Source of the DNA: an uncultured Clostridia bacterium
GTDB taxonomy: Bacteria > Bacillota > Clostridia > TANB77 > CAG-508
DNA: 36,461 nt
Reading direction: 5' to 3'
Assembly: GCA_947628605.1 (NCBI GenBank)
Contig: CANRAM010000007.1
Span: 1-36,461 of the forward strand
Made by a program: the position numbers and the translations under genes. Each line of letters opens with the position of its first letter. Positions within the stretch are counted from its first letter, which is position 1. Below are positions 25,638-35,681 of the stretch, piece after piece. The notes below the pieces were generated by a model. The model was not told the DNA's origin and ran no database searches. It worked only from the letters and a program-made list of their open reading frames with translations.

Positions 25638-26632
25638 CTACTGTTTTTTGAAATATATTTTTTTATTTTTTACAAGAACTTTTAGTTTTTTGTTGGGAAT
25701 TAGGTATTTGTTTCCAATGTTATTTTCGCATAGTTTTATTATATCTTGTATATGTATTTTTCCTGTTCCGCAATTTGCCCCTAAAAGTATATTAATAGTA
25801 TATAGCACAAGTCTATTTTTTATAACTGTTTCTAAGTTATTAAATTTTTTTAAGTCTAATATTATTTCTTCCCCGTGTTTGCTGTATTAATATATTTTGA
25901 TATTCTTGTTTTATTTTATTTTGAAAGAATTGGTTTTCTTGTTTTGCTATTCCGTGATAGTCTGTCTATTGTTTCTATTATGTTGGGATTGAATTCTTTT
26001 TTTATGTATGGAATTAATAAATTTCGAATTTTGTTTCTTGTATATATGTTTTCCATATTTGTTTTATCTATTCGTGGTTTTAAATTATATTTTTCACAGT
26101 ATTGTTCTATTTCTTCACGTTTTACGTTTATTAGTGGTCGTATGTATTTATTATCTCTTATTGGTTCTATTCCTTTTAAACCTATTGTTCCAGCTCCCCT
26201 TATTATGTTCATTAATACTGTTTCTACATTATCATTTTTTGTATGTGCTGTTGCTATTTTATTTGATTTTGTTTTTTCTAGTATTTCATTAAAGAATTTA
26301 TATCTTACATTCCTGCCTGCTTCTTCTGTTCCTATTTTTTGCTCCAACGCAATTTTTTGTACTTCTTCTTGTTTAACAAAACATTCTATATTTTTATTTT
26401 TGCAATATTCTTCCACATATTTTTGGTCTTCTAATGCTTCTTGCCTTATCATATGATTTATATGCGCTACATATATTTTAAAGTTTATTTTATTTTGCAT
26501 TTTTAAAAGTATGTCTAATAACGCAATAGAGTCAGGTCCTCCTGACACTCCTATTACTATTGAATCTCCATTTTCAATTAATTTATTATCTTTTATCGTT
26601 CCTAATACATTTTTTTCAATTTCTTCTAACAT
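25638..26632 (-). CDS. tilS: tRNA(Ile)-lysidine synthase TilS, two CGG +1 shifts
   Basis: VIGVSGGPDSIALLDIL; ETIDRLS-[CGGA]-IAKQENQFFQNKIKQEYQNILIQQT-[CGGG]-EEIILDLKKFNNLETVIKNRLVLYTINILLGANCGTGKIHIQDIIKLCENNIGNKYLIPNKKLKVLVKNKKIYFKKQ*. CGG at 25952 and 25873. Confidence 0.92.
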
Positions 26633-26653
26633 ATTATCCTTCTTTACATTTTA

Positions 26654-26950
26654 TTAAAGCTTTAATTCTTCATATCCTTCTTCTATTATTTCTTTAAACT
26701 CTTCGCTTATTGTATTCCAATCTAGTAAATCTATTATATATTTTAGGTTTGATTCTTCAAATTCTTCTTTAATTTTTGCAATTTTAGATAAATTTATTTT
26801 TTCTTTATCTATTATAGCAATATCAACATCAGAATACTCTTTATTGGTATGCTTATACCTAGAACCAAATATTCGTATTTCCGCATCTGGTACATATTTT
26901 TTTAATATTTGTCTTATTATTTCTAATTGTTCTTTTTCAATTTCTATCAT
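26654..26950 (-). CDS. MNT-type nucleotidyltransferase domain protein
   Basis: IRIFGSRYKHTNKEYSDVDIAII (GSxx..DxD nucleotidyltransferase motif). Confidence 0.85.
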   Translation of the reverse strand: MIEIEKEQLEIIRQILKKYVPDAEIRIFGSRYKHTNKEYSDVDIAIIDKEKINLSKIAKIKEEFEESNLKYIIDLLDWNTISEEFKEIIEEGYEELKL

Positions 26951-27362
26951 CTATGCTTTCCAACCTTTCTTGCAAGTGTCTAGCATATTTAGGAAAATTT
27001 ACTGCTTTTTCAAAAACTTCATCTGCTTTCATTCCATCATAATCGTGCGAGGTCATATTTCTTGCTTCGTGAAATGCAAACCATTCTTCAATATCTTCTA
27101 TTAGCTTATTCTGTGCTGCTATTCTAAATAATTGTTTTCTTGAAACTCCATCTACTGCTGAGTTACCAATATTTTGTTCTAACCATTTTTTCATTAATTT
27201 CCAAGATATTTCATAGCATACTTCAAAATTCTGTATTACTCCAGACTTTATTATTTCTATTTCTTCTTGTTCTTCAAACATTGTTTTTCTTTTATTATAT
27301 ACTTCTATTCCATTTTCTAGTGCGCTTATTGCTTTTCCTAAATTTGTATAATTTAACCCCAT
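26937..27362 (-). CDS. HI0074/HepT-like (HEPN) nucleotidyltransferase substrate-binding protein
   Basis: NFEVCYEISWKLMKKWLEQN...WFAFHEARNMTSHDYD; overlaps the MNT gene. Confidence 0.85.
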   Translation of the reverse strand: MGLNYTNLGKAISALENGIEVYNKRKTMFEEQEEIEIIKSGVIQNFEVCYEISWKLMKKWLEQNIGNSAVDGVSRKQLFRIAAQNKLIEDIEEWFAFHEARNMTSHDYDGMKADEVFEKAVNFPKYARHLQERLESIDDRN

Positions 27363-27392
27363 TTTTCCTCTTTTCTAAATTAGTTTTACTAA

Positions 27393-28727
27393 TTATTCGT
27401 GATACTTATCTATATTTATAAATTTAGTGTAATTACCTAGCCATAATAACTCTACTGTTCCTGTTGAACCTGCTCTGTGTTTTGCTATTATTACTTCTGC
27501 TATGTTTTTCTTTTCACTTTCTTCATTGTAATAATCATCTCTATATAAAAACATTACTATATCTGCATCTTGCTCTATTGCTCCCGATTCACGTAAATCT
27601 GATAACATTGGTCTATGGTCAGGACGTTGTTCTGGTGCTCTTGATAGTTGCGATAATGCAATTACTGGAACGTTTATTTCTTTTGCTAATATTTTTAACG
27701 ACCTGCTTATTTCAGATATTTCTTGCTCACGGCTTCCACCTCTTTTATTGTTACTTGCTTGTACTAACTGTAAGTAATCTATTACTACTAATCCAATATT
27801 CTTTTCTAGCTTTAGTTTTCTACACTTTGCTCTTATTTCCATTACAGAAATTCCTGGTGTATCATCTATGTATATGCCCGATTCTGAAAGTGGTCCTAAT
27901 GCTCCTGCTAATTTCATCCAGTCTTCATCATCTATTTTACCTGTTCTTATTTTATTGCTATCTACCATTGCTTCACTACATAAAATTCTGTTTACCATTT
28001 GCTCTTTAGACATTTCTAAGCTAAATATAGCTACTGGTATTTTGGATTTTACCGCTGCATTTGTTGCAATGTTTAATGCAAATGCTGACTTTCCCATAGC
28101 TGGTCTTGCTGCAATTAAAATTAAGTCAGACTCGTGAAGACCCGCTGTTTTATAGTCTAAATCTATGAAGCCTGTTGGCACTCCTGTTATATGTTGCTTT
28201 TGGTTATATAGTTTTTCTAAACCAGCAAATGTATCTACAAGAATATCTTTAATTGATGTATATCCTTTTTTACTCTTTTTTTGCATTATGCTAAATATTT
28301 TCTTTTCTGCTTCATCCATTATTAACTCTACTTCTTCGGTTGGGTCATATCCTAATGCAATTATTTCATTTGCAGTTTGTATTAAATTTCTTAACATAGA
28401 TTTTTCTTCAACTATTTTTATATATTTTTCAATATTAGCACTTGTTGGAGCCATATCTGGTAGGCTTGCTAAATATTCTATTCCACCTATAACATCAAAT
28501 TTTCCAAGAGAAACTAATTCTGCTTTTAGTGTGATTATATCTACTGGCTCTGCTCTATTATATAGGTTTAGAATTGCACCATAAATTGCTTTGTTGTCTT
28601 CTCTATAAAAATCGTCTTCTTTCAATACTTCAATTGCAGATATAACAGCATCTTTATCTGTTAACATACTACCTAGTACTGCTTGTTCTGCTTCTATATC
28701 ACTTGGTGGTACTTTTCCTAATTCCAT
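27393..28727 (-). CDS. dnaB: Replicative DNA helicase DnaB
   Basis: PPSDIEAEQAVLGSMLTDKDA...LILIAARPAMGKSAFALNIA...VIDYLQL. Confidence 0.97.
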   Translation of the reverse strand: MELGKVPPSDIEAEQAVLGSMLTDKDAVISAIEVLKEDDFYREDNKAIYGAILNLYNRAEPVDIITLKAELVSLGKFDVIGGIEYLASLPDMAPTSANIEKYIKIVEEKSMLRNLIQTANEIIALGYDPTEEVELIMDEAEKKIFSIMQKKSKKGYTSIKDILVDTFAGLEKLYNQKQHITGVPTGFIDLDYKTAGLHESDLILIAARPAMGKSAFALNIATNAAVKSKIPVAIFSLEMSKEQMVNRILCSEAMVDSNKIRTGKIDDEDWMKLAGALGPLSESGIYIDDTPGISVMEIRAKCRKLKLEKNIGLVVIDYLQLVQASNNKRGGSREQEISEISRSLKILAKEINVPVIALSQLSRAPEQRPDHRPMLSDLRESGAIEQDADIVMFLYRDDYYNEESEKKNIAEVIIAKHRAGSTGTVELLWLGNYTKFINIDKYHE

Positions 28728-28783
28728 TTTATTTCATTCCTTCCTAAATAATCACTATTTTATTTAAGCTATTAGTCTATTAA

Positions 28784-29230
28784 TTACTCTCCTAAAACTT
28801 GCACTTTTAGTTTGCCTATTACTCCATCATATAATTTTATTTCTATTTGAAATGTTCCTAATACTTTTATTGCTTCTTGCAATATAATTTTCTTTTTATC
28901 TACTTTAATTTTATATTGTTTTTCTAAATTTTCTGCTATTTCTTTTGCTGTAATAGAACCAAAAACTTTACCATTTTCTCCACTTTTTACTTGTAACTTT
29001 AAGGTAATTTCTTCTATTTCCTTAGCAGTTTTTTTTGCTGATTTCCTTTCTAATTCTTTCCTATGTTCCTCTGATGTTTGTTTAGATTTTAAATTTGTTA
29101 AATTGCCTTTATCTGCTGGCACTGCTAAATTTTTTGGAAATAAGTAATTTCTAGCATATCCGTCATTTGCGTTTATTATTTGGTCCTTTTTTCCTACTCC
29201 TTTTATATCTTCTTTTAAAATAACTTTCAT
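28784..29230 (-). CDS. rplI: 50S ribosomal protein L9
   Basis: MKVILKEDIKGVGKKDQIINANDGYARNYLFPKNLAVPA. Confidence 0.97.
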   Translation of the reverse strand: MKVILKEDIKGVGKKDQIINANDGYARNYLFPKNLAVPADKGNLTNLKSKQTSEEHRKELERKSAKKTAKEIEEITLKLQVKSGENGKVFGSITAKEIAENLEKQYKIKVDKKKIILQEAIKVLGTFQIEIKLYDGVIGKLKVQVLGE

Positions 29231-29252
29231 TTTTATGACCTCCTTGTTAATT

Positions 29253-30825
29253 TTAATAAACATAATAAACATCACAAGCATTTAATCTTTTTAAATATTC
29301 GCTTTTGGTTAATCCTATTGCATCTTTTAATGTATTTATTATATAGTCATTTTCTTGCCCTTCATTTATAAATATTACAACACCTTTATCTGTTTTTTTG
29401 TTTTGTAAAATTTCTTTAATGTTATCGCTTGATATTTCCAAATCTTTGGCTATATATGATTCATTTATTTTTGCAAATAATAATATATCATCTAAAAATC
29501 TATTATTATTTGAATTAAAGAAAAATACTGTTGGAATGTTTAATTCATTTTCTAGTTTGTTTACTATTTCTTTTTTATCGCTATATAAAACTTCTGGCTC
29601 CATTTTGAATATAAATGGAGTTATTAACATTGTAATTAATATTAATAATATTGTTATATTGCTTATTTTTTCGTTAAAAATAGTTTTCAACAATTTATAT
29701 AAATAATATATTACTATTATGAACATTAAACCACAAATGGGCATAATATAACGTAATTCTATCCACGGTGATGCTATTGCTACTACTATAAAATAAAAGA
29801 GTGTTGGTATTAATATTATTTTGGCAATTTCGCTACAATCGCTTTTTTCTATTTTTTTCTTTGATATTTTCAAATATATATACATTACAATTATTAATGC
29901 TAATATAATAAACAGCATTTTATTAAATCCATATTCGTGTATTTTATAAATATATAAACCTATGTTATTTACAAAAATGGATATGTTAGTTAGGTTATCT
30001 ATTGCGCCTTGCCCTCTGTACCCAAAAAACATATGCTTTATTGAATACGGCCATATTATTAATGATATTATTCCACTTATTACCATTGTTATAGTGTAGT
30101 TTATTGCTTTTTTGTATTCCTTTTGTTTTATGTATTTTAATATAAATATTATATATAGCATTCCTAGGAAGAATAAATAATAATAATGTGTTAATACACC
30201 GAACTAGAGTTGATATTCCTATTAATACTAATATTTTTGTATTTTTTTCTTTACTTTCTAATAATTTTATATGTAAAAGAACTGCTATTAATATATTCAA
30301 AGTTGCAAGTGCATACATTCTAATATATAAAGCTGTTGTTATTGATGCTAAGGTTATACTAGACATAAATGCAATAATCATTGATTTTTCTTTTTGGTTT
30401 TTTTCATTTTTTAATAGTTTTTGTAGTATTTGATACATTACTAATGTAATTAGAATATATATAATTATATTAATAATTATTCCTGGCCATTTAGAAAAGT
30501 GGTTTATGCTAAATCCCATTGCAAATCTTAATATTAAATAATATAAGGGTGGATGAACATCATTTTTTTGATTTTCATATACCACACCATAATTTCCTTT
30601 TTCGTCATCATTAACTGCTAAATAGTCTTCGTAATATTCTTTTGTGTGCCAGTTGTTATAGAAGTCTTCGTTTGCTTGTATTTCTGTTTTATCATAACTT
30701 GCAAGGCCTAGCGAATAGGCTTCGTCCATATGTATATATGACTTGTTTATTCCTCCTATTATAATAAATCCTACTTCTACTATTATTAATATTGCAATAA
30801 TTAGTATTTCTTTCTTCTTGTTCAT
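29253..30825 (-). CDS. GT39-like membrane glycosyltransferase, one CGG +1 shift
   Basis: HMDEAYSLGLASY...DVHPPLYYLILRFAMGF...LVLIGISTLV-[CGGT]-VLTHYYYLFFLGMLYIIF; CGG 30199-30201; length minus 1 divisible by 3. Confidence 0.88.
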
Positions 30826-30869
30826 AGCTTAAAACCTCCAAGTAAATATATTTTCCTGCAAGTTTTTTA

Positions 30870-32905
30870 TTAATTAGCAAGTTCACTAAAATATTCATCA
30901 ATTTTCTTTATTAGTTCTTGTTTTACTTCTTCTTTATTTTTTCCTTCTACTTGTGCTCCTGCAAGTGTTATATGTCCTCCTCCTCCGAAGTTTTTCTAGT
31001 ATTACTTGCACGTTTATATCTCCTATTGAACGACCACTTATGCATACTCTATCTCCTATGTCTCCAATAACAAATGATGCTGTTATATCACTTATTGTTA
31101 GTAGTTCATCTGCTGCTTTAGCACAAATTACTCCTGCATTTTTATCTTCTTTGTTATATATTGATATTCCTATTCCGTTACGTATAATTTCTGCTTGTCT
31201 TACTATTTCAGATATTATATTATAACTTTCTAAATCACTTTGAAACCATTTTTTTACTTTTATGATGTCTACTCCACATTTTCTTAGGTATGCTGCTGCT
31301 TCAAATGTTCTTACTCCTGTTTTAAATGTAAAGTTTTTTGTGTCCATCATTATTCCTGCATATAGACCTTCTGTTTCTATTGTTTTTAGTTTTACTGGAT
31401 TTTCTACATATTGTAATAGTTCTGTTACTAATTCTGCTGCTGATGATGCATATACTTCGTGGAAAGTAAGTGTTGCATCTTCTATATAGTCTGTACTACG
31501 TCTGTGATGGTCTATTACTACAATTTTATTTGTTTTTTCTAGTAACTGTGGTTCTTCTACATAACCTTTTTTATGTGTGTCTACTACAATTAATAATGTT
31601 TCTCCGTGTTATTTTTGATATTGCTTCTTGTTTTGATAGGAATATGTTTTCGTCTTCTTCTCTGGTTACTGATTCCATAAATTGGTCTAGACTTAAGCCT
31701 GTAGTTTCGTTTACTATTTTTGCCTCTTTGCCTAAGCTTTTTGCTAATCTATATATTCCTAAACTAGACCCCATAGAGTCTATGTCACCGTTTGTGTGAC
31801 CCATAATTAGAACATCTCGTGCTTCTATTATTAATTCTTCTAAGGCGTGCGCTACTATTCTTGCTTTTACTTTTGTTCTTTTTTCTAGTTCTTGCGTTCT
31901 TCCTCCAAAGAATAAATATTTTTCATTTTCTCGTATAACTGCTTGGTCTCCTCCACGACCTAATGCAATATCTATTCCTGATAATGCTGATTTATATTTT
32001 TCGTATTCTGTTGTTCCTTCACTAGATATTGATATACTCAGAGTTATTTGTAGACCCGCTTCTAATTTTATTTCTTTTACTGTATCTAATATTTGAAATT
32101 TGTTTTCTTTTACTTTTTCTAAGTAACGTTGTTCAAATACATATACAAATGTGTCTCTTTCTGATTTTATTACTACACCTTTAGATTCCATCGCCCAGTC
32201 GTATATTGTTTTTTCTATTTTTGCCATTATTTCTGGTCTTTCTTCATTTGATATTCGTTGTAGCATTTCTTCATAGTTGTCTATCATTATAATTCCTATA
32301 CACGTTTGTGATTCGCTGTACTTTTTTTGTAGTTTTACGGTTTCTGTGTTGTCTATAAAATATAGTAGTACCATATATTCTGTTTGCTTCATTTTTGAGT
32401 TTTGCTTTGATTTAACGTATTCTCCTATTATTTTATAGTTTTTGTTTTCTATTATTTGCTCCTTTTGTACTGAACGGTCTTTTATTCTGTTTTTGTCTTT
32501 ATCGTTTATTTTATCTTCTATATCTATTTTTATTTCTTGCATTAAATCATTTAGTGTATCTTCCATATCTATATTTTCAAATTCACTAACGAATTTTGAG
32601 CTCTTCCAAATAAGTTTTCCGTCTGTTTCCATTATTATTAATGGAAATGGCGAGTTTATTAAAGTATTTTTTGCTGCACTATCTACACTTATTGTTAGTT
32701 CTCGTATATGCTCTGAAATTTCTGCTTTTCTTTTGTTATTTGTTGAAACTGCATAAAAACAAATAAGCCCAAACAGTATAACTGCCGGCATTACAAATAG
32801 TATTTCATAGCAACATATTACTATTAGTAATATGGCTATTATTACTAAATATATTTTTGTTTTTGAATTTATAATTTCAAAAGCTCTCTTGCTACTATTT
32901 TGCAT
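30870..32905 (-). CDS. gdpP: Cyclic-di-AMP phosphodiesterase GdpP (DHH/DHHA1), two CGG +1 shifts
   Basis: Degenerate GGDEF + DHH (VLIMGHTNGDIDSMGSSLGIYRLA) + AISKIT-[CGGA]-ETLLIVVDTHKKGYVEEPQLLEKTNKIVVIDHHRR...VILEKL-[CGGA]-GGGHITLAGAQVEGKN. CGG at 31604 and 30985. Confidence 0.93.
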
Positions 32906-32994
32906 ATATCCTCCTTTATTCTTCCGCTATATTGTATCGTTTTTATGCTTATCTGTCAAGTAGAGGATTTTTTTGGATATAATTATTTACTTTC

Positions 32995-33483
32995 TTATTT
33001 TGCCTTTATTCCAGATGTATTTAGTATTAATTCGTGTTTTAATAATATGTTTTGTATTTCTTTATTATTTTTTACTTCATAACAGTTTATAATTTTTATT
33101 TCATTATTTAATTTTACATTATTTACTAATTTTTCTATTGCTTCATTCATTTTATTTATGTATTCATCTGTTCCTTTTATGATTATATTTATATTTTTAT
33201 TTTCTTTTATTTTTTCTTCTATTTTTACTTTTACTTCATTGTATTTACAAATAGGATAGCCTTTCCAATCTACTTCTAAAATTTTTGTTTTTGTTTCTTG
33301 TTTTATGTTCATCTTATTTATTATTTTTTCTATATTTTCTTTTGTATCTTCTTCTAACATTGTTACTATTAATTCATTTTCTTCTATCATTTTATTAATG
33401 TTTGGTAATATTGTCATAGTCCAGTGCCAATTATCTACATAGAAATTGCATATCTTTTTTATTTGTTTTTGATTATTCATCAT
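32995..33483 (-). CDS. Hypothetical protein
   Basis: Intact ORF MMNNQKQIKKICNFYVDNWHWTMTILPNINKM... with plausible upstream RBS. Confidence 0.6.
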   Translation of the reverse strand: MMNNQKQIKKICNFYVDNWHWTMTILPNINKMIEENELIVTMLEEDTKENIEKIINKMNIKQETKTKILEVDWKGYPICKYNEVKVKIEEKIKENKNINIIIKGTDEYINKMNEAIEKLVNNVKLNNEIKIINCYEVKNNKEIQNILLKHELILNTSGIKAK

Positions 33484-33694
33484 TATAGTTACCACCTTTT
33501 CTCTTTTGTTTTGTACTGGTAAATTTTACCATTGTTACAATAATATGTCAATCATATTTCAAAAAAAATACAAAATATTTTTTCGACATTGATATATTTT
33601 TTCAAAAATGTGTATATTTTTTTTGTTTTGGTTAATACTTTTTTTAAAGATATTTTTTTACAATTTAGTATTTTTTAAACGGAGGTTGAAATAT

Positions 33695-34361
33695 ATGAAT
33701 ACTTTATTAAATATTATATGTAGTAAGAAAGTAAAATATTCCATTTTAATATTATTTTTACTATTTTTATATACATCAATCTGTGCATTTTCCTATGTTC
33801 AAGCTGTAAGCAATGATTTATCTAATAGTGTTTTCAGACTTCACGTTATTGCTAATAGCGATTCTAAGGAAGACCAAGATTTAAAATATGTTGTACGTGA
33901 CCGTGTGCTTGAATATATGAATGGTCTTTGTACAAATGCTACTACAAAGAAAGAAGCTATTTCAATTGCACAAAGTCATTTAGATGAGTTCAAACAAATT
34001 GCTTTAGATACAATTTCTGAATATGGTTTTAATTATGATGTAGATGTTGAGATTGGTAACTTTTCTTTTCCGACAAAAACCTATGGCGACATTGCTTTGC
34101 CTAGTGGATATTATGATGCTTTAAGAATTAAAATTGGTAAGGCTGCTCGGTCAAAATTGGTGGTGTGTAATGTTTCCTCCTTTATGCTTTGTAGACGTAA
34201 GTTCTGGAATTGTGCCTGATGAGTCTAAAGAAGTTATGAGAAAGGATTTATCTGATGAAGAGTTTAGTTTAATTTCTAATGAAGATGATGATTCTATTAG
34301 TTTTAAGTTTAAATTGATTGAGTTTTTCCAGAATGCTAAAATTTTAACTGCTAAGAATTAA
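33695..34361 (+). CDS. spoIIR: Stage II sporulation protein R, one CGG +1 shift
   Basis: RBS GGAGG; SVFRLHVIANSDSKEDQDLKYVVRDRVL...SGYYDALRIKIGKAA-[CGGT]-QNWWCVMFPPLCFVDVSSGIVPDESKEVM; CGG 34148-34150. Confidence 0.94.
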
Positions 34362-34518
34362 TTATTGTATAAAAAGCGATATGTAGATGAAATACACCTA
34401 AATTATTAAGCAATTATGCATTATGTAAAGCTTTAATGATAAAAAATAATAACTTTGAAAAAAAGCTTTGCAATTGAAAACGTTGTATACAATAAACCAG
34501 TACAACGAGAACATAATA

Positions 34519-34543
34519 TCCGCCTGCTAACCACACAGGCGGA
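34519..34543. terminator. Rho-independent terminator between convergent spoIIR and prepilin-2
   Basis: TCCGCCTGctaaccacaCAGGCGGAcagtttt. Confidence 0.65.
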
Positions 34544-34686
34544 CAGTTTTATCTACCCAAATTATTCATCAAAGCTTACATAGTATCCCTGAAGTTGAAC
34601 CCCCGGGGTACCAGTAGGTCCCTGCTCGCTATCATAACCAACAAATGCATATAATGTAACCTCGTCTGAAAACCATTTAGATATAG

Positions 34687-35477
34687 TCACAGTAGCCTCC
34701 CACCTAGAGCGTCATTATTAGCATATACGTCGTTTCCATTTTCACTTCCCCTGAAACTTAATATCTTCGGAGACACACCACCAGAAAACGCACGAAGTGT
34801 CAAACTAGCATAACAATTTTTGGGAATAGTACAACTAAGACCACTATATTTCAACTCTGTGCTTCCTCCACTAAAAACTTCACTTTTATTTATCTTATGA
34901 AACACTGGTATCTTTTTATTTAGTGTATCTAACGTAAATGATGCTTGCTTACCTCCGTCTATTGCTTGAAGTCTATTTTCTAATGCTTTTAAATTTTCTT
35001 TCATTGTATCAAATTCCTCTTTCGATACTTCTACTTTTCCTTGATTTTCTTCTGAACTACCTTGACCATCTTCTGTATTACTTCCACCTGTTGCTCCATT
35101 AGTTGTGTCTCCATTTATAATGTCTTCATAAGCTATTTCGTATGTTGTACCACTTGGAGTTAACATTAATTTTCCTTCTGTTTCCTTTACTTCACCATAT
35201 TGACTTAATAATTCATTTATTTCATCATCATTTAATTCTCTAGATTTTTCTAATTTTTTATCTAATAATGCTAATCGTATTTCTTCTTTTAGTGATTCTT
35301 TCTCATATTCTTCTTTGGCTTGTTTCGCTTTTGAAAATATTCCTCTATCTCCTATAGTTAAATTATATGTTACTCCGAGCTAATATTAATAATACTATTA
35401 TAGTAATTACCAGAGCAATTAATGTTATTCCGCTTTTCTTTTTTGTATTGCTTATTTTTTATTCTTAATATTTCCAT
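34687..35477 (-). CDS. Prepilin-like protein 2, two CGG +1 shifts (possible 3' extension to 34562 in a third frame)
   Basis: MEILRIKNKQYKKEK-[CGGA]-ITLIALVITIIVLLILA-[CGGA]-VTYNLTIGDRGIFSKAKQAKEEYEKESLKEE...; CGG at 35430 and 35375; both restored glycines sit at family-conserved positions. Confidence 0.87.
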
Positions 35478-35681
35478 ATTCTCCCTCCATCTTCTTTTGT
35501 TTTTCAAATTTCTAATATTAAAAATTTTATATTCTGCTATATTTTATTGCAATACTCTTAATCTTTTACTTTAGTAATAAATTTACATATTATGTTTGCA
35601 AAAAAACCTAAAACAATCGATGTACTTATCTTTACACCAATTATTTTAGGTTCTATGAATTTATTTATACTTTTAATTTAT

